A stretch of DNA of 64,000 bases from CAVTWH01 sp963794685 (GTDB lineage Bacteria; Actinomycetota; Actinomycetes; Mycobacteriales; Micromonosporaceae): positions 496,001 through 560,000 of the forward strand of contig CAWCFK010000018.1 in the NCBI GenBank assembly GCA_963794685.1. The letters run 5' to 3'. Under the pieces are notes generated by a model. The model worked only from the letters and a program-made list of their open reading frames with translations. It was not told the DNA's origin and searched no databases. The position numbers and the translations under genes are program-made. Position 1 is the stretch's first letter. Every line of letters begins with the position of its first letter. Below, in pieces: positions 35,880 to 44,578 of this stretch.

Positions 35880-36018
35880 CACGCAGTCGTCAGTTGATCA
35901 GTTCGATCAGAGGAGGTGAGTCCGGTCAACGTCCGTTCCGTCCGGGTGCTCCCTCCCACAGTGGCGGCCTAGGCAGGCCGCGCGGGGGAGCGCCACAGGT
36001 CGCCCCCGAAAGGCCGCC
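35880..36018 (+). promoter_or_regulatory. structured leader upstream of the PrmC-like gene
   Basis: The leader carries a consensus ribosome site AGAGGAGG at 35909-35916, not near the next gene start but about 100 bases before it. From the overlapping GTG 35916 an 18-codon open frame (about 35916-35972) would encode a peptide ending RSVRVLPPTVAA. Downstream, GGTGCTCCC (35945-35953) can pair with GGGAGCGCC (35986-35994), and GCGGCCT (35964-35970) pairs with AGGCCGC (35975-35981). The layout resembles an attenuator or a small uORF, but I cannot name it. Confidence 0.4.
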
Positions 36019-36969
36019 ATGCTCCAGCACGACCACGCCGATCCGTACCCACGTACCGTCACCGCCCTGCGCGCCGCCGGCTGTGTCTTCGCCGAGGACG
36101 AGGCGCGACTGCTGATCTCCGCCGCCGGTCACCCAGCCGAACTGCCCGAGCTGATCGCCCGCCGGGTCGCCGGGCTGCCCCTGGAGCAGATCCTCGGCTG
36201 GGCGTCCTTCGCCGGCCGGCGTTTCACCGTCGAACCCGGCGTGTTCGTCCCCCGACGCCGCACCGAGTTCCTGGTACACACCGCGACCGCGCTCGCCCGC
36301 GCCGCCACCGGCCGGTCGACCGGCCCGTCGTCAGACCGGCCGACCGGCCTCGGGGCCGACCTTGGGACCGACCTCGGCGCCGACCTGGGGACAGTCCCGA
36401 CGACCGGCCAGGCGACCGGCCCACTGGTGGTCCTCGACCTGGGCTGCGGCAGCGGCGCGCTGGGCGCGGCGCTGGCCGCTGCTGTCCCGGTCGGCGAGCT
36501 GCACGCCACCGACGTCGACCCGACGGCGGTGCGCTGCGCCCGGCGTAATCTCGCCGGGCTGCCGGCCACCGTCTACTGCGGCGACCTGTTCGAGCCGCTG
36601 CCGGCCACCCTGCGCGGCCGGATCGACCTGCTGCTGGCCAACGTGCCGTACGTGCCGACCGGGAAGCTGGCGCTGCTGCCCCCGGAGGCCCGCGACCACG
36701 AGCCGGTACACGCGCTGGACGGTGGCGCCGACGGCCTGGACCTGGTCCGCCGGGTGGCCACGGCGGCACTGCAGTGGCTCGCCCCGGATGGCCATCTGAT
36801 CGTCGAGACCAGTCGTGACCAGGCCGCGGTGGCGTGCGGGACGTTCGCCGGGCGGGGACTCGCGGCCCGGGTCCGGCACGATCTCGACTACGAGGCGACC
36901 GTGGTGATCGGGACCCGCCGGCCGCGGCGCTGGCGCGGGTCGGGCGCCGCCCTGAGAATGGGGCCATGA
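36019..36969 (+). CDS. PrmC/HemK-like protein-(glutamine-N5) methyltransferase
   Basis: SAM-dependent methyltransferase of 316 residues related to PrmC, in the branch with unknown substrate. After a helical head comes GVFVPRRRTEFLV, the SAM loop VLDLGCGSGALGAAL, DVDPTAVRCARRNL and the active-site segment LLANVPYVPTG, where true PrmC has NPPY. An unusual acidic low-complexity insert (three GADLGT-like units, about residues 105-125) interrupts the domain. ATG 36019 lies behind GAAAGG and the long structured leader. It ends three bases past the start of the next gene (ATGA overlap). Confidence 0.85.
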   Translation: MLQHDHADPYPRTVTALRAAGCVFAEDEARLLISAAGHPAELPELIARRVAGLPLEQILGWASFAGRRFTVEPGVFVPRRRTEFLVHTATALARAATGRSTGPSSDRPTGLGADLGTDLGADLGTVPTTGQATGPLVVLDLGCGSGALGAALAAAVPVGELHATDVDPTAVRCARRNLAGLPATVYCGDLFEPLPATLRGRIDLLLANVPYVPTGKLALLPPEARDHEPVHALDGGADGLDLVRRVATAALQWLAPDGHLIVETSRDQAAVACGTFAGRGLAARVRHDLDYEATVVIGTRRPRRWRGSGAALRMGP

Positions 36970-37741
36970 CCGAGGTCCGCGCCGAGCTGGAGTACACCGT
37001 CACCAACCCGACCACTCTCGTCCTGCAGATCGGCGCGGCTCGCACGGTGGGTCGGTACCGGTTGGAGAGCAACGGCACCCCCCTGCAACCGCAACAGATC
37101 GAGCCCGGGGTGCTGTTGGTCACGGCCGATGTCGGCCGGCTCAGCGTGCACTACGAGGCGAGCCTGCCCCGACAGCCGGTCGGTCCGCTGCCGGTCAGCC
37201 CGGCCGACCGGGTGGTGGCATTGCGACCGAGCAGATACTGCCCGGCCGACCGGATGAACGGCTTCGCCACCGACCTGGTCGGTCACCACGACAACGAACG
37301 CGACTGGGTGTTGGCCGTCTGCGGGTACGCGGCCCGGTACCTGCGCTACACCACGGGCGTCAGCGACGCGAGCACCGACGCGGTGGACACGCTGCTCATC
37401 GGGGCCGGCGTGTGCCGCGACTACGCGCATGTGGTGGCGGCGCTGTGCCGGGCGGTGGGGGTACCGGCCCGGGTCGCCTCGGTGTACGCCCCCGGCCTCG
37501 ACCCGATGGACTTCCACCTGGTGGTTGAGGCCGCGATCGACGGCTACTGGCACGTCTTCGACGCCACCCGGCTGGCCCCCGCCAGTCGCTGGTGCGCATC
37601 GCCACCGGCCGGGACGCCGCCGACGTCGCGTTCGGCACGGTGCTGTCCGGGCACGCCGACATGGACCGGATGGAGATCGTCGCGGTGGCCGACGGCACCC
37701 TGCCCACCGACGACCACCAGGGCCTGGTCACCCTCGCCTGA
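36966..37741 (+). pseudogene. transglutaminase-like protein, one frameshift at the 3' end
   Basis: Cytosolic papain-fold protein with the catalytic triad: Cys in GAGVCRDYAHVVAALCRAVG, His in MDFHLVVEA and Asp in WHVFDATRLAP. At about 37578 the frame changes within a run of C. Adding one C restores LAPRQSLVRIATGRDAADVA and an ending at TGA 37739, a product of about 258 residues. ATG 36966 overlaps the methyltransferase stop, so the two are coupled. The family includes peptidases and cross-linking enzymes, and the actual role is unknown. Confidence 0.82.
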
Positions 37742-37768
37742 CGACGACCCGGCACCGCACGGTCTGCA

Positions 37769-37803
37769 GCCCTCGGGCGGGTCTCCCGGGGTCGCCCGAG
37801 GGC
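37769..37803. terminator. bidirectional terminator
   Basis: Eleven-base perfect stem GCCCTCGGGCG with complement and a 13-base loop between the convergent transglutaminase-like and membrane-protein genes. Confidence 0.75.
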
Positions 37804-37811
37804 GGCACGGG

Positions 37812-38369
37812 TCAGCGTTGGTTGTGCAGGAAGCCGATGAGGGCGGCGCCCCACCAGGCGCACTGGGACACCGTGGCAGCCAGGCCGCCCCGGATGACCA
37901 GTAGCGCAGGCGGCGTCTCGCCGCAGGCGGCAAGCTGGCGGCGCAGCCGGATCACGTACGCGCCGTTCAATCCGACGGCCGCCACCATCGCGAGTTTGAG
38001 TTGGGTTCCGCCGTCGGTGTACGTCGGGTGCAGCAGCACGCCGGTGCCGACCAGGCCGGCGTAACCGAGCCAGATCGGGATGTCGAGCCGGCCGGCGAGC
38101 CGTACCGCGTGCCCGAAGGACCGGTGCAGCAGGAGGTCCCGGGCGGCGGTGTAATCGACGGTGAGCACCGCGCCGAAGCCGACGATCAGGCAGGCCAGGT
38201 GGGCGAGGAGCAGCAGGGCGCGGCCGTGGTCGAGAGCCGCCCAGTTGGCCAGGACGACGCTGGTGAGCACCAGTAGCAGGGTGGGTGCGGCGACGGCGAG
38301 CACCACGGTGGCACGGTTGCCCGTCAGCGCCACGGCGTCGGCGTTGCGGTGTTTCGGGGCCACGCTCAT
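37812..38369 (-). CDS. integral membrane protein of unknown function
   Basis: Protein of 185 residues with four to five predicted membrane helices (ATVVLAVAAPTLLLVLTSVV, ALLLLAHLACLIVGFGAVL, LDIPIWLGYAGLVGTGVLL, LAMVAAVGLNGAYVIRL, SQCAWWGAALIGF). The conserved-looking GFGAVLTVDY and LDIPIWLGYAG are familiar from uncharacterised actinobacterial membrane proteins. No transport or enzyme motif is seen. The start is ATG 38369. Confidence 0.8.
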   Translation of the reverse strand: MSVAPKHRNADAVALTGNRATVVLAVAAPTLLLVLTSVVLANWAALDHGRALLLLAHLACLIVGFGAVLTVDYTAARDLLLHRSFGHAVRLAGRLDIPIWLGYAGLVGTGVLLHPTYTDGGTQLKLAMVAAVGLNGAYVIRLRRQLAACGETPPALLVIRGGLAATVSQCAWWGAALIGFLHNQR

Positions 38370-38564
38370 CGGCGGAGCATCCCATCGACAGGGCTGAATA
38401 GGCAGGGCGTACCGGCCCGGACGAGGCCGGTCACCGGTGATGATTCGATTGGTGGATAACGATTTCGACCACGACTTCGGAGCCGGTCCAACCTCGGCGG
38501 CGAGTTGAAATTTGCCGGTGACTATTTATAGCTTGATGCAAGGTATAAGACAAGGAGTACCCCG

Positions 38565-38603
38565 GTGTGCTGGTTTTGTTTGAACCCGGCCGCGCTGCGG
38601 TAA
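38565..38603 (+). CDS. possible 12-residue leader peptide
   Basis: GTG 38565 follows AAGGAG by seven bases and reads VCWFCLNPAALR before TAA at 38601. The region upstream (38521-38550) is AT-rich with TATTTATA, a likely promoter. Two Cys and one Trp in five codons could give a translation-sensing leader for the genes behind it. It is very short, so this rests only on the good ribosome site and position. Confidence 0.35.
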   Translation: MCWFCLNPAALR

Positions 38604-38613
38604 CTTGTGGGTC

Positions 38614-38751
38614 ATGGAAGGCGGACTATCCCCAACGGGGCAGCGGGGGACAGTCGACCAACCGACGGGCGGCGATCAGGCCGGCGGCCGGACCGAGTGG
38701 CAGGTCACCATCCTGTCGATCACCCCGGCCCAGGTGCCACGCGATGGCTGA
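38614..38751 (+). CDS. small hypothetical protein, 45 aa
   Basis: ATG 38614 opens a frame of 45 codons, starting MEGGLSPTGQRGTVDQPTGG and ending TEWQVTILSITPAQVPRDG. Its TGA overlaps the ATG of the HATPase gene by eight bases (ATGGCTGA), a pattern usual for coupled genes, which is the main reason to call it real. It is hydrophilic with one short strand-like segment. No family is recognised. Alternatively it is only a coupling ORF. Confidence 0.5.
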   Translation: MEGGLSPTGQRGTVDQPTGGDQAGGRTEWQVTILSITPAQVPRDG

Positions 38752-39358
38752 CGCCCGGACCTCCGGTTCCCGGTCGTCCCCGGCAGCCCTCGACGGTGTA
38801 CCCGACAAGGTCGCTCTCGACCAACTGTTCCGCACTGGTGATCTGTTCCTGCTGCGCGCCGCGGTCGCCGCCCACGCCAGCGCGCTGGGTGGCCGGCCGA
38901 GCAGGTGGACTCGCTGGTCGTCGTCGCCAGCGAACTGGCCACCAACGCGGTCGTGCACGGTGGCGGGCACGGCCGGCTGCTGCTGTGGCGGGCCGACAAC
39001 CGGATCGCCCTCCAGGTCAGCGACCAGGGCAGTGGCTTCGCCGACCCGGGCTCGGCGGGTACCACCCCGCAGGCCCCGGCGGCGACCGGCGGCCGCGGGA
39101 CTGTGGATCGCCCGCAGCCTGTGTGACCGGGTGGCGATCGAGGCCGGCCCGACCGGCACCGTGGTCACCGTGAGCCTGCAGTGCAGCCGTCCGTCGCCGG
39201 CCCGGCGTAGCGCCCGCGCCGTCGACAGCCCCGACCAGCCCCGACCGGCCCGACCAGGTGCCGAGTCTCGACCAGGCGGCGGTGCACACGTACGGGTGAA
39301 GCCCGGTGGCGGTTGCGTCGGATATCTGGCCGCTCCGGCGATTGGCACCCGTACCTGA
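38744..39358 (+). pseudogene. HATPase anti-sigma/serine-kinase-like protein, two frameshifts
   Basis: RsbW/SpoIIAB-like ATPase, the kinase part of partner-switch systems. Frame one has VALDQLFRTGDLFLLRAAVA, frame two VDSLVVVASELATNAVVHGG (N box) and LQVSDQGSGFADPG (G1 box), and then GLWIARSLCDRVAIEAGPTG (G2 box) in frame one again. Adding one G near 38903 and removing one A near 39099 rejoins the domain. The tail after VVTVSLQ is low complexity and its end is uncertain. Phosphatase and antagonist genes occur at 55.6-57.3 and 61.3-63.0 kb, not next to it. Confidence 0.75.
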
Positions 39359-39376
39359 CGTGGGCAAACTGGCGCA

Positions 39377-40921
39377 GTGAGCCGACCCCTGAGCCGCCAG
39401 CGCTCGCGCCGGTGCCGCCACCGGAGCCACCGTCTGCGCCCGCGCCGTCGCGCTGGCACTGGTGCTCGCCGTGCTGGCGCTGGCCGGCTGCCGGGGACAG
39501 CAGCAGCCCAAGGTCACCTTCGCCCCGCCGCCCAGCCCGATCCCGGCCAGCAGCCTCACCGAGCCCGGCGTTCACCGGCTGGTCGGACCCGGCCGGTCGT
39601 GGGCAAACCGTACGGCAGCAAGGTAACCGGCCTGCTCACCTTCCGCGGCAACCCGACCCGCACGTTCTACGGCACCGGCCCGGTGGCGCGTACCCAGCCG
39701 GCGCAGAAGTGGCAGTTCCCGGCCAGCGGCAGCCTGTGCGGCAACTCCACCGACGAGAAGGGCACCCGGCTGTGGTGCGGCTCCGGCTGGACCGGCCAGC
39801 CCGCCGTCTTCGAGCGGGACGGGCGCACCTGGGTGGTGTTCGGCGCGTACGACTACGCCGTGCACTTCCTGGACGCCGGCACCGGCCAGCGGATCATCCC
39901 GGACTTCAAGACCGGCGACATCATCAAGGGCACCGTGACCATCGACCCGGACGGCTTCCCGCTGGTCTACAGCGGCTCGCGGGACAACTACTACCACATC
40001 CTCTCGATCGACCAGGGCAAGCCGGTCGAGCTGTGGAAGCTGTCCGCGTACGCGGTCTCGCCGACCAAGTGGAACAACGACTGGGACGGCTCCGCCCTGA
40101 TCATCGACGACTACCTGTTCGAGGGCGGCGAGAACAGCCAGTGGCACATCGTGAAGCTGAACCGGGGCTACGACGCCCAGGGCCACGTCACGGTGCACCC
40201 GCAGCTGGTCTTCCACGCCCCCGGCTGGGACGACCAACTGCTGCGCGACATCGGTGACCAGATGGTCTCCATCGAGAACTCGGTCGCCATCTACAAGGAC
40301 ACCGTGTACTTCGCCAACTCCGGCGGCCTGGTGCAGGGCTGGGACATCAGCGGGCTCAAGCAGGGCCAGCCGCCGAAGCGGGTGTTCCGGTTCTGGACCG
40401 GCGACGACACCGACGCCTCGGTCGTCATCGACGAGCAGGGTTTCCTCTACGTCGGCTCGGAGTGGGAACGGCACAACGCCCGGTCGAAGCAGGTCGGCCA
40501 GATGATGAAGCTGGACCCGAGCAAGCCGGACAATCCGCTGGTGTGGAGCCTGCCCGATCAGGGCCAGGCGAAGGCCGGCATCTGGGGTACCCCGGCGCTG
40601 TACCAGGATGTGGTGATCTTCGATACCCACCCGGGTGACGTGCTCGCGGTGGACCGGCAGACCGGCGCCATCCGCTGGCGGATGCACCTGCCCGGCGGGG
40701 AGACCTGGCAGTCGCCGGTGGTCGTCGACGACGTGCTGGTGATCGGCGACTGCAAGGGCGACCTGCATGCCTACGACATCGCCGACACGCACGCCGACCC
40801 GAAACTGTTGTGGTCCAAGACGATCGGCGGCTGCATCGAGTCCACCCCGGCGGTCTGGAAGGGCAGTATCTACTTCGGTACCCGGGCCGGCGCCTTCCAC
40901 GCGCTGGCCGCCGGCGGCTGA
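39377..40921 (+). pseudogene. PQQ-like beta-propeller lipoprotein, frameshifts in the N-terminal part
   Basis: From about 39600 to the stop the frame is intact and encodes a PQQ-type propeller: GLLTFRGNPTRTFYGTGPV, then strand repeats such as VVIDEQGFLYVGSEWERHN, DTHPGDVLAVDRQTGAIRWR and CIESTPAVWKGSIYFGTRAG. Upstream the lipoprotein signal (ALALVLAVLALAGC) is in a second frame and the joining segment FTGWSDPAGR in a third. Three one-base insertions near 39440, 39571 and 39597 explain this. The real start is probably GTG 39377. It is exported and surface-bound; ligand unknown. Confidence 0.75.
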
Positions 40922-41081
40922 CCCGGCACCGCACCACCGGGGACTGACCAGGCCGGCACACTCTCCCAACTAGGGCGAGAATCGGCTAATTCGGGCATAC
41001 GTGCAGCCTATCGGCCGGACGGCACCGCTGACGCCGGACGATCAGATGCCGGCACCGGCCGCGCCGGGGCAGGATGACGGC

Positions 41082-41726
41082 ATGGGTACTCCCGCGCTCA
41101 CACCCGACGAACTGCTCACCACCACCCGGTCGGTGCGCCGCCGACTCGACCTGACCAGGCCGGTCCCGCTCGAACTGGTCCGCGAATGCCTGGAGATCGC
41201 GCTGCAGGCGCCCAGCGGCTCCAACCGCCAGGGCTGGGAGTGGATCGTGGTCACCGACGCGCAGCGCCGCGCCGCCATCGGCGCGGTGTACGCCCGCGCC
41301 GTGCAGCGCTACCTCGACTCACCGGGCTCAGCCGGCCGGCTGTTCGGTGACGACCCCGACCGGGCGCCCGTGCAGCGCCGGGTCGGTGACAGCGTCGCCT
41401 ACCTCGGCGAGCACATGGGCGAAGCTCCGGTCCTGGTCATCCCGTGCCTGCGGGCGTCCCGGCTGCCCACCGGCAACCAGGCCGGCTTCTGGGGCTCCTT
41501 GCTGCCGGCCGCCTGGAGCTACATGCTCGCCGCCCGGTCCCGGGGACTGGGGACCGCCTGGACCACCCTGCACCTGGGCTACGAGGCCGAGGTGGCGGCC
41601 CTCCTCGACCTCCCCGCCGATGTCCACCAGGCCGCCCTGATCCCGACCGCGTACTACACCGGCGACACCTTCCGCCCAGCCCACCGCCAAACCCTCGACT
41701 CGGTCCTCCACCTCAACACCTGGTAG
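41082..41726 (+). CDS. nitroreductase-family flavoprotein
   Basis: FMN-dependent oxidoreductase of 214 residues. The FMN-phosphate Arg pair is in TTTRSVRRRLDLTRPV, followed by IALQAPSGSNRQGWEWIVV (FMN contacts), and the C-terminal part has AAWSYMLAARSRGLGTAWTT and the closing TFRPAHR. ATG 41082 with GGATG upstream is chosen over an earlier in-frame start. Natural substrates may be quinones, nitroaromatics or metabolites. No partner gene is adjacent. Confidence 0.9.
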   Translation: MGTPALTPDELLTTTRSVRRRLDLTRPVPLELVRECLEIALQAPSGSNRQGWEWIVVTDAQRRAAIGAVYARAVQRYLDSPGSAGRLFGDDPDRAPVQRRVGDSVAYLGEHMGEAPVLVIPCLRASRLPTGNQAGFWGSLLPAAWSYMLAARSRGLGTAWTTLHLGYEAEVAALLDLPADVHQAALIPTAYYTGDTFRPAHRQTLDSVLHLNTW

Positions 41727-41753
41727 CCCCGGTTCGGGCTGGGACCGAGTGGA

Positions 41754-41814
41754 GATCGCGACGCCCCGCCGGATCGGGCAGCGACACAGCACGATCCGGC
41801 GGAACATCGCGATC
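41754..41814. terminator. long interrupted hairpin, bidirectional terminator
   Basis: Outer arms GATCGCGA/TCGCGATC and inner arms CCGCCGGATCG/CGATCCGGCGG form a 19-base-pair stem with a small internal loop, between the convergent nitroreductase and FKBP genes. Confidence 0.75.
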
Positions 41815-41845
41815 ACAGGTTGGAGCCGGTGGTCAGTTGACCTGG

Positions 41846-42214
41846 TTAGTTGACCTGGAGCAGGTCGACCACGAAGATCAGGGTCTCGCCGGGGGCGATC
41901 GCGCTGCCGGCGCCCCGGCTGCCGTAGCCGAGGTGCGGCGGGATGGTCAGCTTGCGCCGGCCGCCGACCTTCATGCCCTGGACGCCCTGGTCCCAGCCGG
42001 CGATGACCTGGCCGCCGCCGAGCGGGAATCGGAACGCGTCGCGCCGGTCCCAGGACGCGTCGAACTGCCGCCCGTTGGAGTGCGCCACTCCGACGTAGTG
42101 CACGGTGACCTGGTCACCGGCGCTCGCCTCGGCGCCCTCGCCGACGGTGATGTCCTCGATCACCAGATCGGCCGGGGGCGGACCCTCGATCGGGCCGACG
42201 TCGGGCTTCTGCAT
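41846..42214 (-). CDS. FKBP-type peptidyl-prolyl cis-trans isomerase
   Basis: Small cytosolic isomerase of 122 residues. The FKBP fold is complete: DQVTVHYVGVAHSNGRQFDA with SWDR, FRFPLGGGQVIAGWDQGVQG, then RRKLTIPPHLGYGSRGAG, IAPGETLIFVVDLLQV. ATG 42214 follows GGGAGGATC. The last 13 bases including the stop region are directly duplicated just downstream (AGTTGACCTGG twice at 41834-41859), which moves the stop without changing the domain. Confidence 0.95.
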   Translation of the reverse strand: MQKPDVGPIEGPPPADLVIEDITVGEGAEASAGDQVTVHYVGVAHSNGRQFDASWDRRDAFRFPLGGGQVIAGWDQGVQGMKVGGRRKLTIPPHLGYGSRGAGSAIAPGETLIFVVDLLQVN

Positions 42215-42293
42215 GGGGAGATCCTCCCGGAGTTGGGTGTGCTGCGGACGGATCATTCTCCCGCACCGGCCCCGAACCGGCGCGCGCAACCCG

Positions 42294-43283
42294 CTACAGG
42301 GTGGACTCCCAGCGGGTGACGCCCGGTCGGGTGGCGTCGACGCTCAGCCGTTGCTTCGCGGTCAGGTCGCCGTAGAGCGTCCAGCGCAGGAAGTCGGTGA
42401 CGGTGGCCAGCATCGGGGCGAAGCCCGGATCGGCGGGGGACAGGTAGTCGACGTGGCCGCCGCCGATCTCGGTGAGGAATGCCCTGGGCCAGGGCGCCGC
42501 GTCGTACGCGGACCGGCCGGCCTGGTAGCGCACCACCGGATCCTGGTCGCCGTGCACGAACAGCAGCGGAGCGCTCGCGCCCCGGAAGCCGCCGATCGAG
42601 CCACCGGAGAGGATCACGCCGGCCAGTAGCCGGTTGTCCCGGGCCACCCCGAACAGCCCGGCCGTGGTGTACCCGCCGGCCGAGTGCCCGAGTGCTGCCA
42701 CCCGGTCGGTGCGCAGGTGCCCGGCGAGCGGGTCGCCGGCCGTGGTATCCCGGGCGAGCACCGCGTCGAGGACAGCGCTGGCGTCGGCCGGCTGGTGGAT
42801 GACGTCCACCGGGTCCACCGGCTTCGCGGCTGAGTTGGTGTGCGGGTACGCGGGCGCGACCACCACGAAGCCGGCCGCCGCCAGCCGGCTGGTGCCCGCG
42901 ACGTAGCTCTCCGGCGAGCCGCCCAGCCCGTGGCTGAACAGCAGCACCGGGAAGCGCCCGGCCGCCACCGCCGCGCCGCTGACCGGGGTGCGACCGGCCG
43001 GCCCGGCAGCCGGGTACCAGATGACTGTCCGCAGTGGACGGTCGCTGCCCCGGGACAGCTGCACGGTGCGTACCCCCACCGCGAAGGCGTCCTTCGGCGC
43101 CGAGCCGGCCGGCGCTGAGGCCGCCGACGGCCCCGGCTCCGCGCCCGGCGACGGCGCGGTCGACCCGCTCGGTCGGGGTGTCGCCCCCGCCTCCCGCCAG
43201 GCCCCCGACCGCGCGGTGCAGCCGACCAGCGTGGCGATCGCGACGACCGCGACCAGCGCCAGCCCGGCCCGCCGGTCGGTCAT
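42294..43283 (-). CDS. alpha/beta-hydrolase lipoprotein (PAF-acetylhydrolase/dienelactone-like)
   Basis: Exported esterase-like hydrolase of 329 residues. The signal ends in lipobox LVGC (about residue 22), then a Pro/Ser/Ala spacer. The catalytic domain shows FPVLLFSHGLGGSPESY (oxyanion), the nucleophile elbow VAALGHSAGGYT, the Asp in LLFVHGDQDPVV and the His in EIGGGHVDYLS. ATG 43283 overlaps the TetR stop (ATGA), making it the last gene of a three-gene unit read from 44561. It probably cleaves an ester or lactone at the cell surface. Confidence 0.9.
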   Translation of the reverse strand: MTDRRAGLALVAVVAIATLVGCTARSGAWREAGATPRPSGSTAPSPGAEPGPSAASAPAGSAPKDAFAVGVRTVQLSRGSDRPLRTVIWYPAAGPAGRTPVSGAAVAAGRFPVLLFSHGLGGSPESYVAGTSRLAAAGFVVVAPAYPHTNSAAKPVDPVDVIHQPADASAVLDAVLARDTTAGDPLAGHLRTDRVAALGHSAGGYTTAGLFGVARDNRLLAGVILSGGSIGGFRGASAPLLFVHGDQDPVVRYQAGRSAYDAAPWPRAFLTEIGGGHVDYLSPADPGFAPMLATVTDFLRWTLYGDLTAKQRLSVDATRPGVTRWESTL

Positions 43284-43873
43284 CGGCGGGCTGCCGCGTC
43301 GACCAGCTGCCGGGCCGCCTGCTGGGTGTGCTCAGCGATGGTCGGGTCGCCCTGCATGGCGGTACCGGCCAGGCCACCGTCGAGCAGCACGCCCAGCGCC
43401 ACCGCGAGACCGGCCGGGTCGGCCACCCCCGCGCGGTCGGCCAGTTGCCCGAACCAGTCCCGGACGGTCTGCTTGTGCGCGACCGTGGCGGCGTGCACCG
43501 GGCTGCCGGGGACCGACTCGGCGGCGGTGTTGATGAACGCGCAGCCCCGGTACCCTTCCCGGCCGCAGGCCCAGCGCAGCGCGTCGAACGCGCCGACCAG
43601 CTCACCCGCCGGGTCCGGACCGGCCGCCAGGGCTGCCTCGGTGAGCTTGCCCCGCCACGCCTCGTCGGCCGCCGCCAGGTATGCCAGCACCAGGTCGTCC
43701 TTGCTCGGGAAGTGGTGGTAGAGGGTGGCCTTGGCGACTCCCGACCGGGCAATCACGGTGTCCACCCCGACCCCGCGTACGCCGTGCCGGGTGAAGAGTT
43801 CGGCGGCGGCGGCCAGGATTCGGTCCCGGGCCGCCGAGCTGCGCGGGCGGGCGGCGCCGGGCTGGGTAATCAC
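43280..43873 (-). CDS. TetR-family regulator
   Basis: Repressor of 197 residues with helix-turn-helix GVDTVIARSGVAKATLYHHF and PSKDDLVLAYL, and a C-terminal domain of the kind seen in AcrR/YcdC-like regulators (ACGREGYRGCAFINTAAE). ATG 43873 lies four bases past the stop of the preceding dehydrogenase-like gene, and the 3' end overlaps the hydrolase gene. The palindrome at 44579-44598 upstream of the first gene is the likely operator, so the operon is probably autorepressed. Confidence 0.93.
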   Translation of the reverse strand: MITQPGAARPRSSAARDRILAAAAELFTRHGVRGVGVDTVIARSGVAKATLYHHFPSKDDLVLAYLAAADEAWRGKLTEAALAAGPDPAGELVGAFDALRWACGREGYRGCAFINTAAESVPGSPVHAATVAHKQTVRDWFGQLADRAGVADPAGLAVALGVLLDGGLAGTAMQGDPTIAEHTQQAARQLVDAAARR

Positions 43874-43877
43874 CCGG

Positions 43878-44561
43878 TCAGCGCACCACTTTGATGTTGA
43901 ACTGTCCAGCCCCGCCGACCACCGGCAGCAGCCGAACCCACAGCGCGACGTACATCTCGGCGCCGCGGGCGGTGCTCAGGTCGCCGAGGTCGATGATGTC
44001 CCGCCAGCCGAACGAGCGCAGCAGCTCGGTGACGACCTCCTTCGCGGCCGGGTCGTCGCCGCTGACCAGCACTGAGTGGTCCCCGCCGGCCAGTTGGCCC
44101 GGGTCGATCATCAGCGCGCAGTTCATCGTGTTCAGCGCCTTCACCAGCCGGATGCCGGGGAACGCCCGTTGCAGGCGTTCGGCCAGCGAGTCGGTGTCCT
44201 TGACCCACAGACTCGGCGGGAAGCCGTGGCTGCCGTCCAGCGGATTGGTGACGTCCAGCACCACGGTGCCGGCCAGATCGTCGGCCCCGGCGGCGCGCAG
44301 CGCGGCCTCGCTGGCCTCGCCGTGGGTGGCGTTGACGATCAGGTCGGCGCCGTGCGCGGCGTCGGCGAAGGTCGCCAGGTTCAGCTCCGGGTGGGTGGCG
44401 AGCAGGTCGCGGACCGGTGGGGTGCCGAAGCGGTCCGGATCGGTGCGGGCCAACGTGTTCGCCGGGTCACGGGTACCCAGGCTGACCTGGTGGTCGAGGC
44501 CGGTGAGGCGGACGGCGAGGGTCTGGCCGACCGAGCCGGTGCCGAGGATGGCGATCTGCAT
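43878..44561 (-). CDS. F420-dependent NADP reductase-like (Fno-type) protein
   Basis: Rossmann-fold oxidoreductase of 227 residues. The nucleotide loop is IAILGTGSVGQTLAVRL, followed by SLGTRDP. The middle contains VVLDVTNPLDGSHGFPPSLW and LVKALNTMNCALMIDP, and the C-terminus SFGWRDIIDLGDLSTARGAE, as in NADPH:F420 reductases and their relatives that act on other substrates. ATG 44561 is the first gene of the TetR operon. Together with the TetR and hydrolase genes this looks like an inducible detoxification unit. Confidence 0.9.
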   Translation of the reverse strand: MQIAILGTGSVGQTLAVRLTGLDHQVSLGTRDPANTLARTDPDRFGTPPVRDLLATHPELNLATFADAAHGADLIVNATHGEASEAALRAAGADDLAGTVVLDVTNPLDGSHGFPPSLWVKDTDSLAERLQRAFPGIRLVKALNTMNCALMIDPGQLAGGDHSVLVSGDDPAAKEVVTELLRSFGWRDIIDLGDLSTARGAEMYVALWVRLLPVVGGAGQFNIKVVR

Positions 44562-44578
44562 GCGGTACCCCGATCAAA

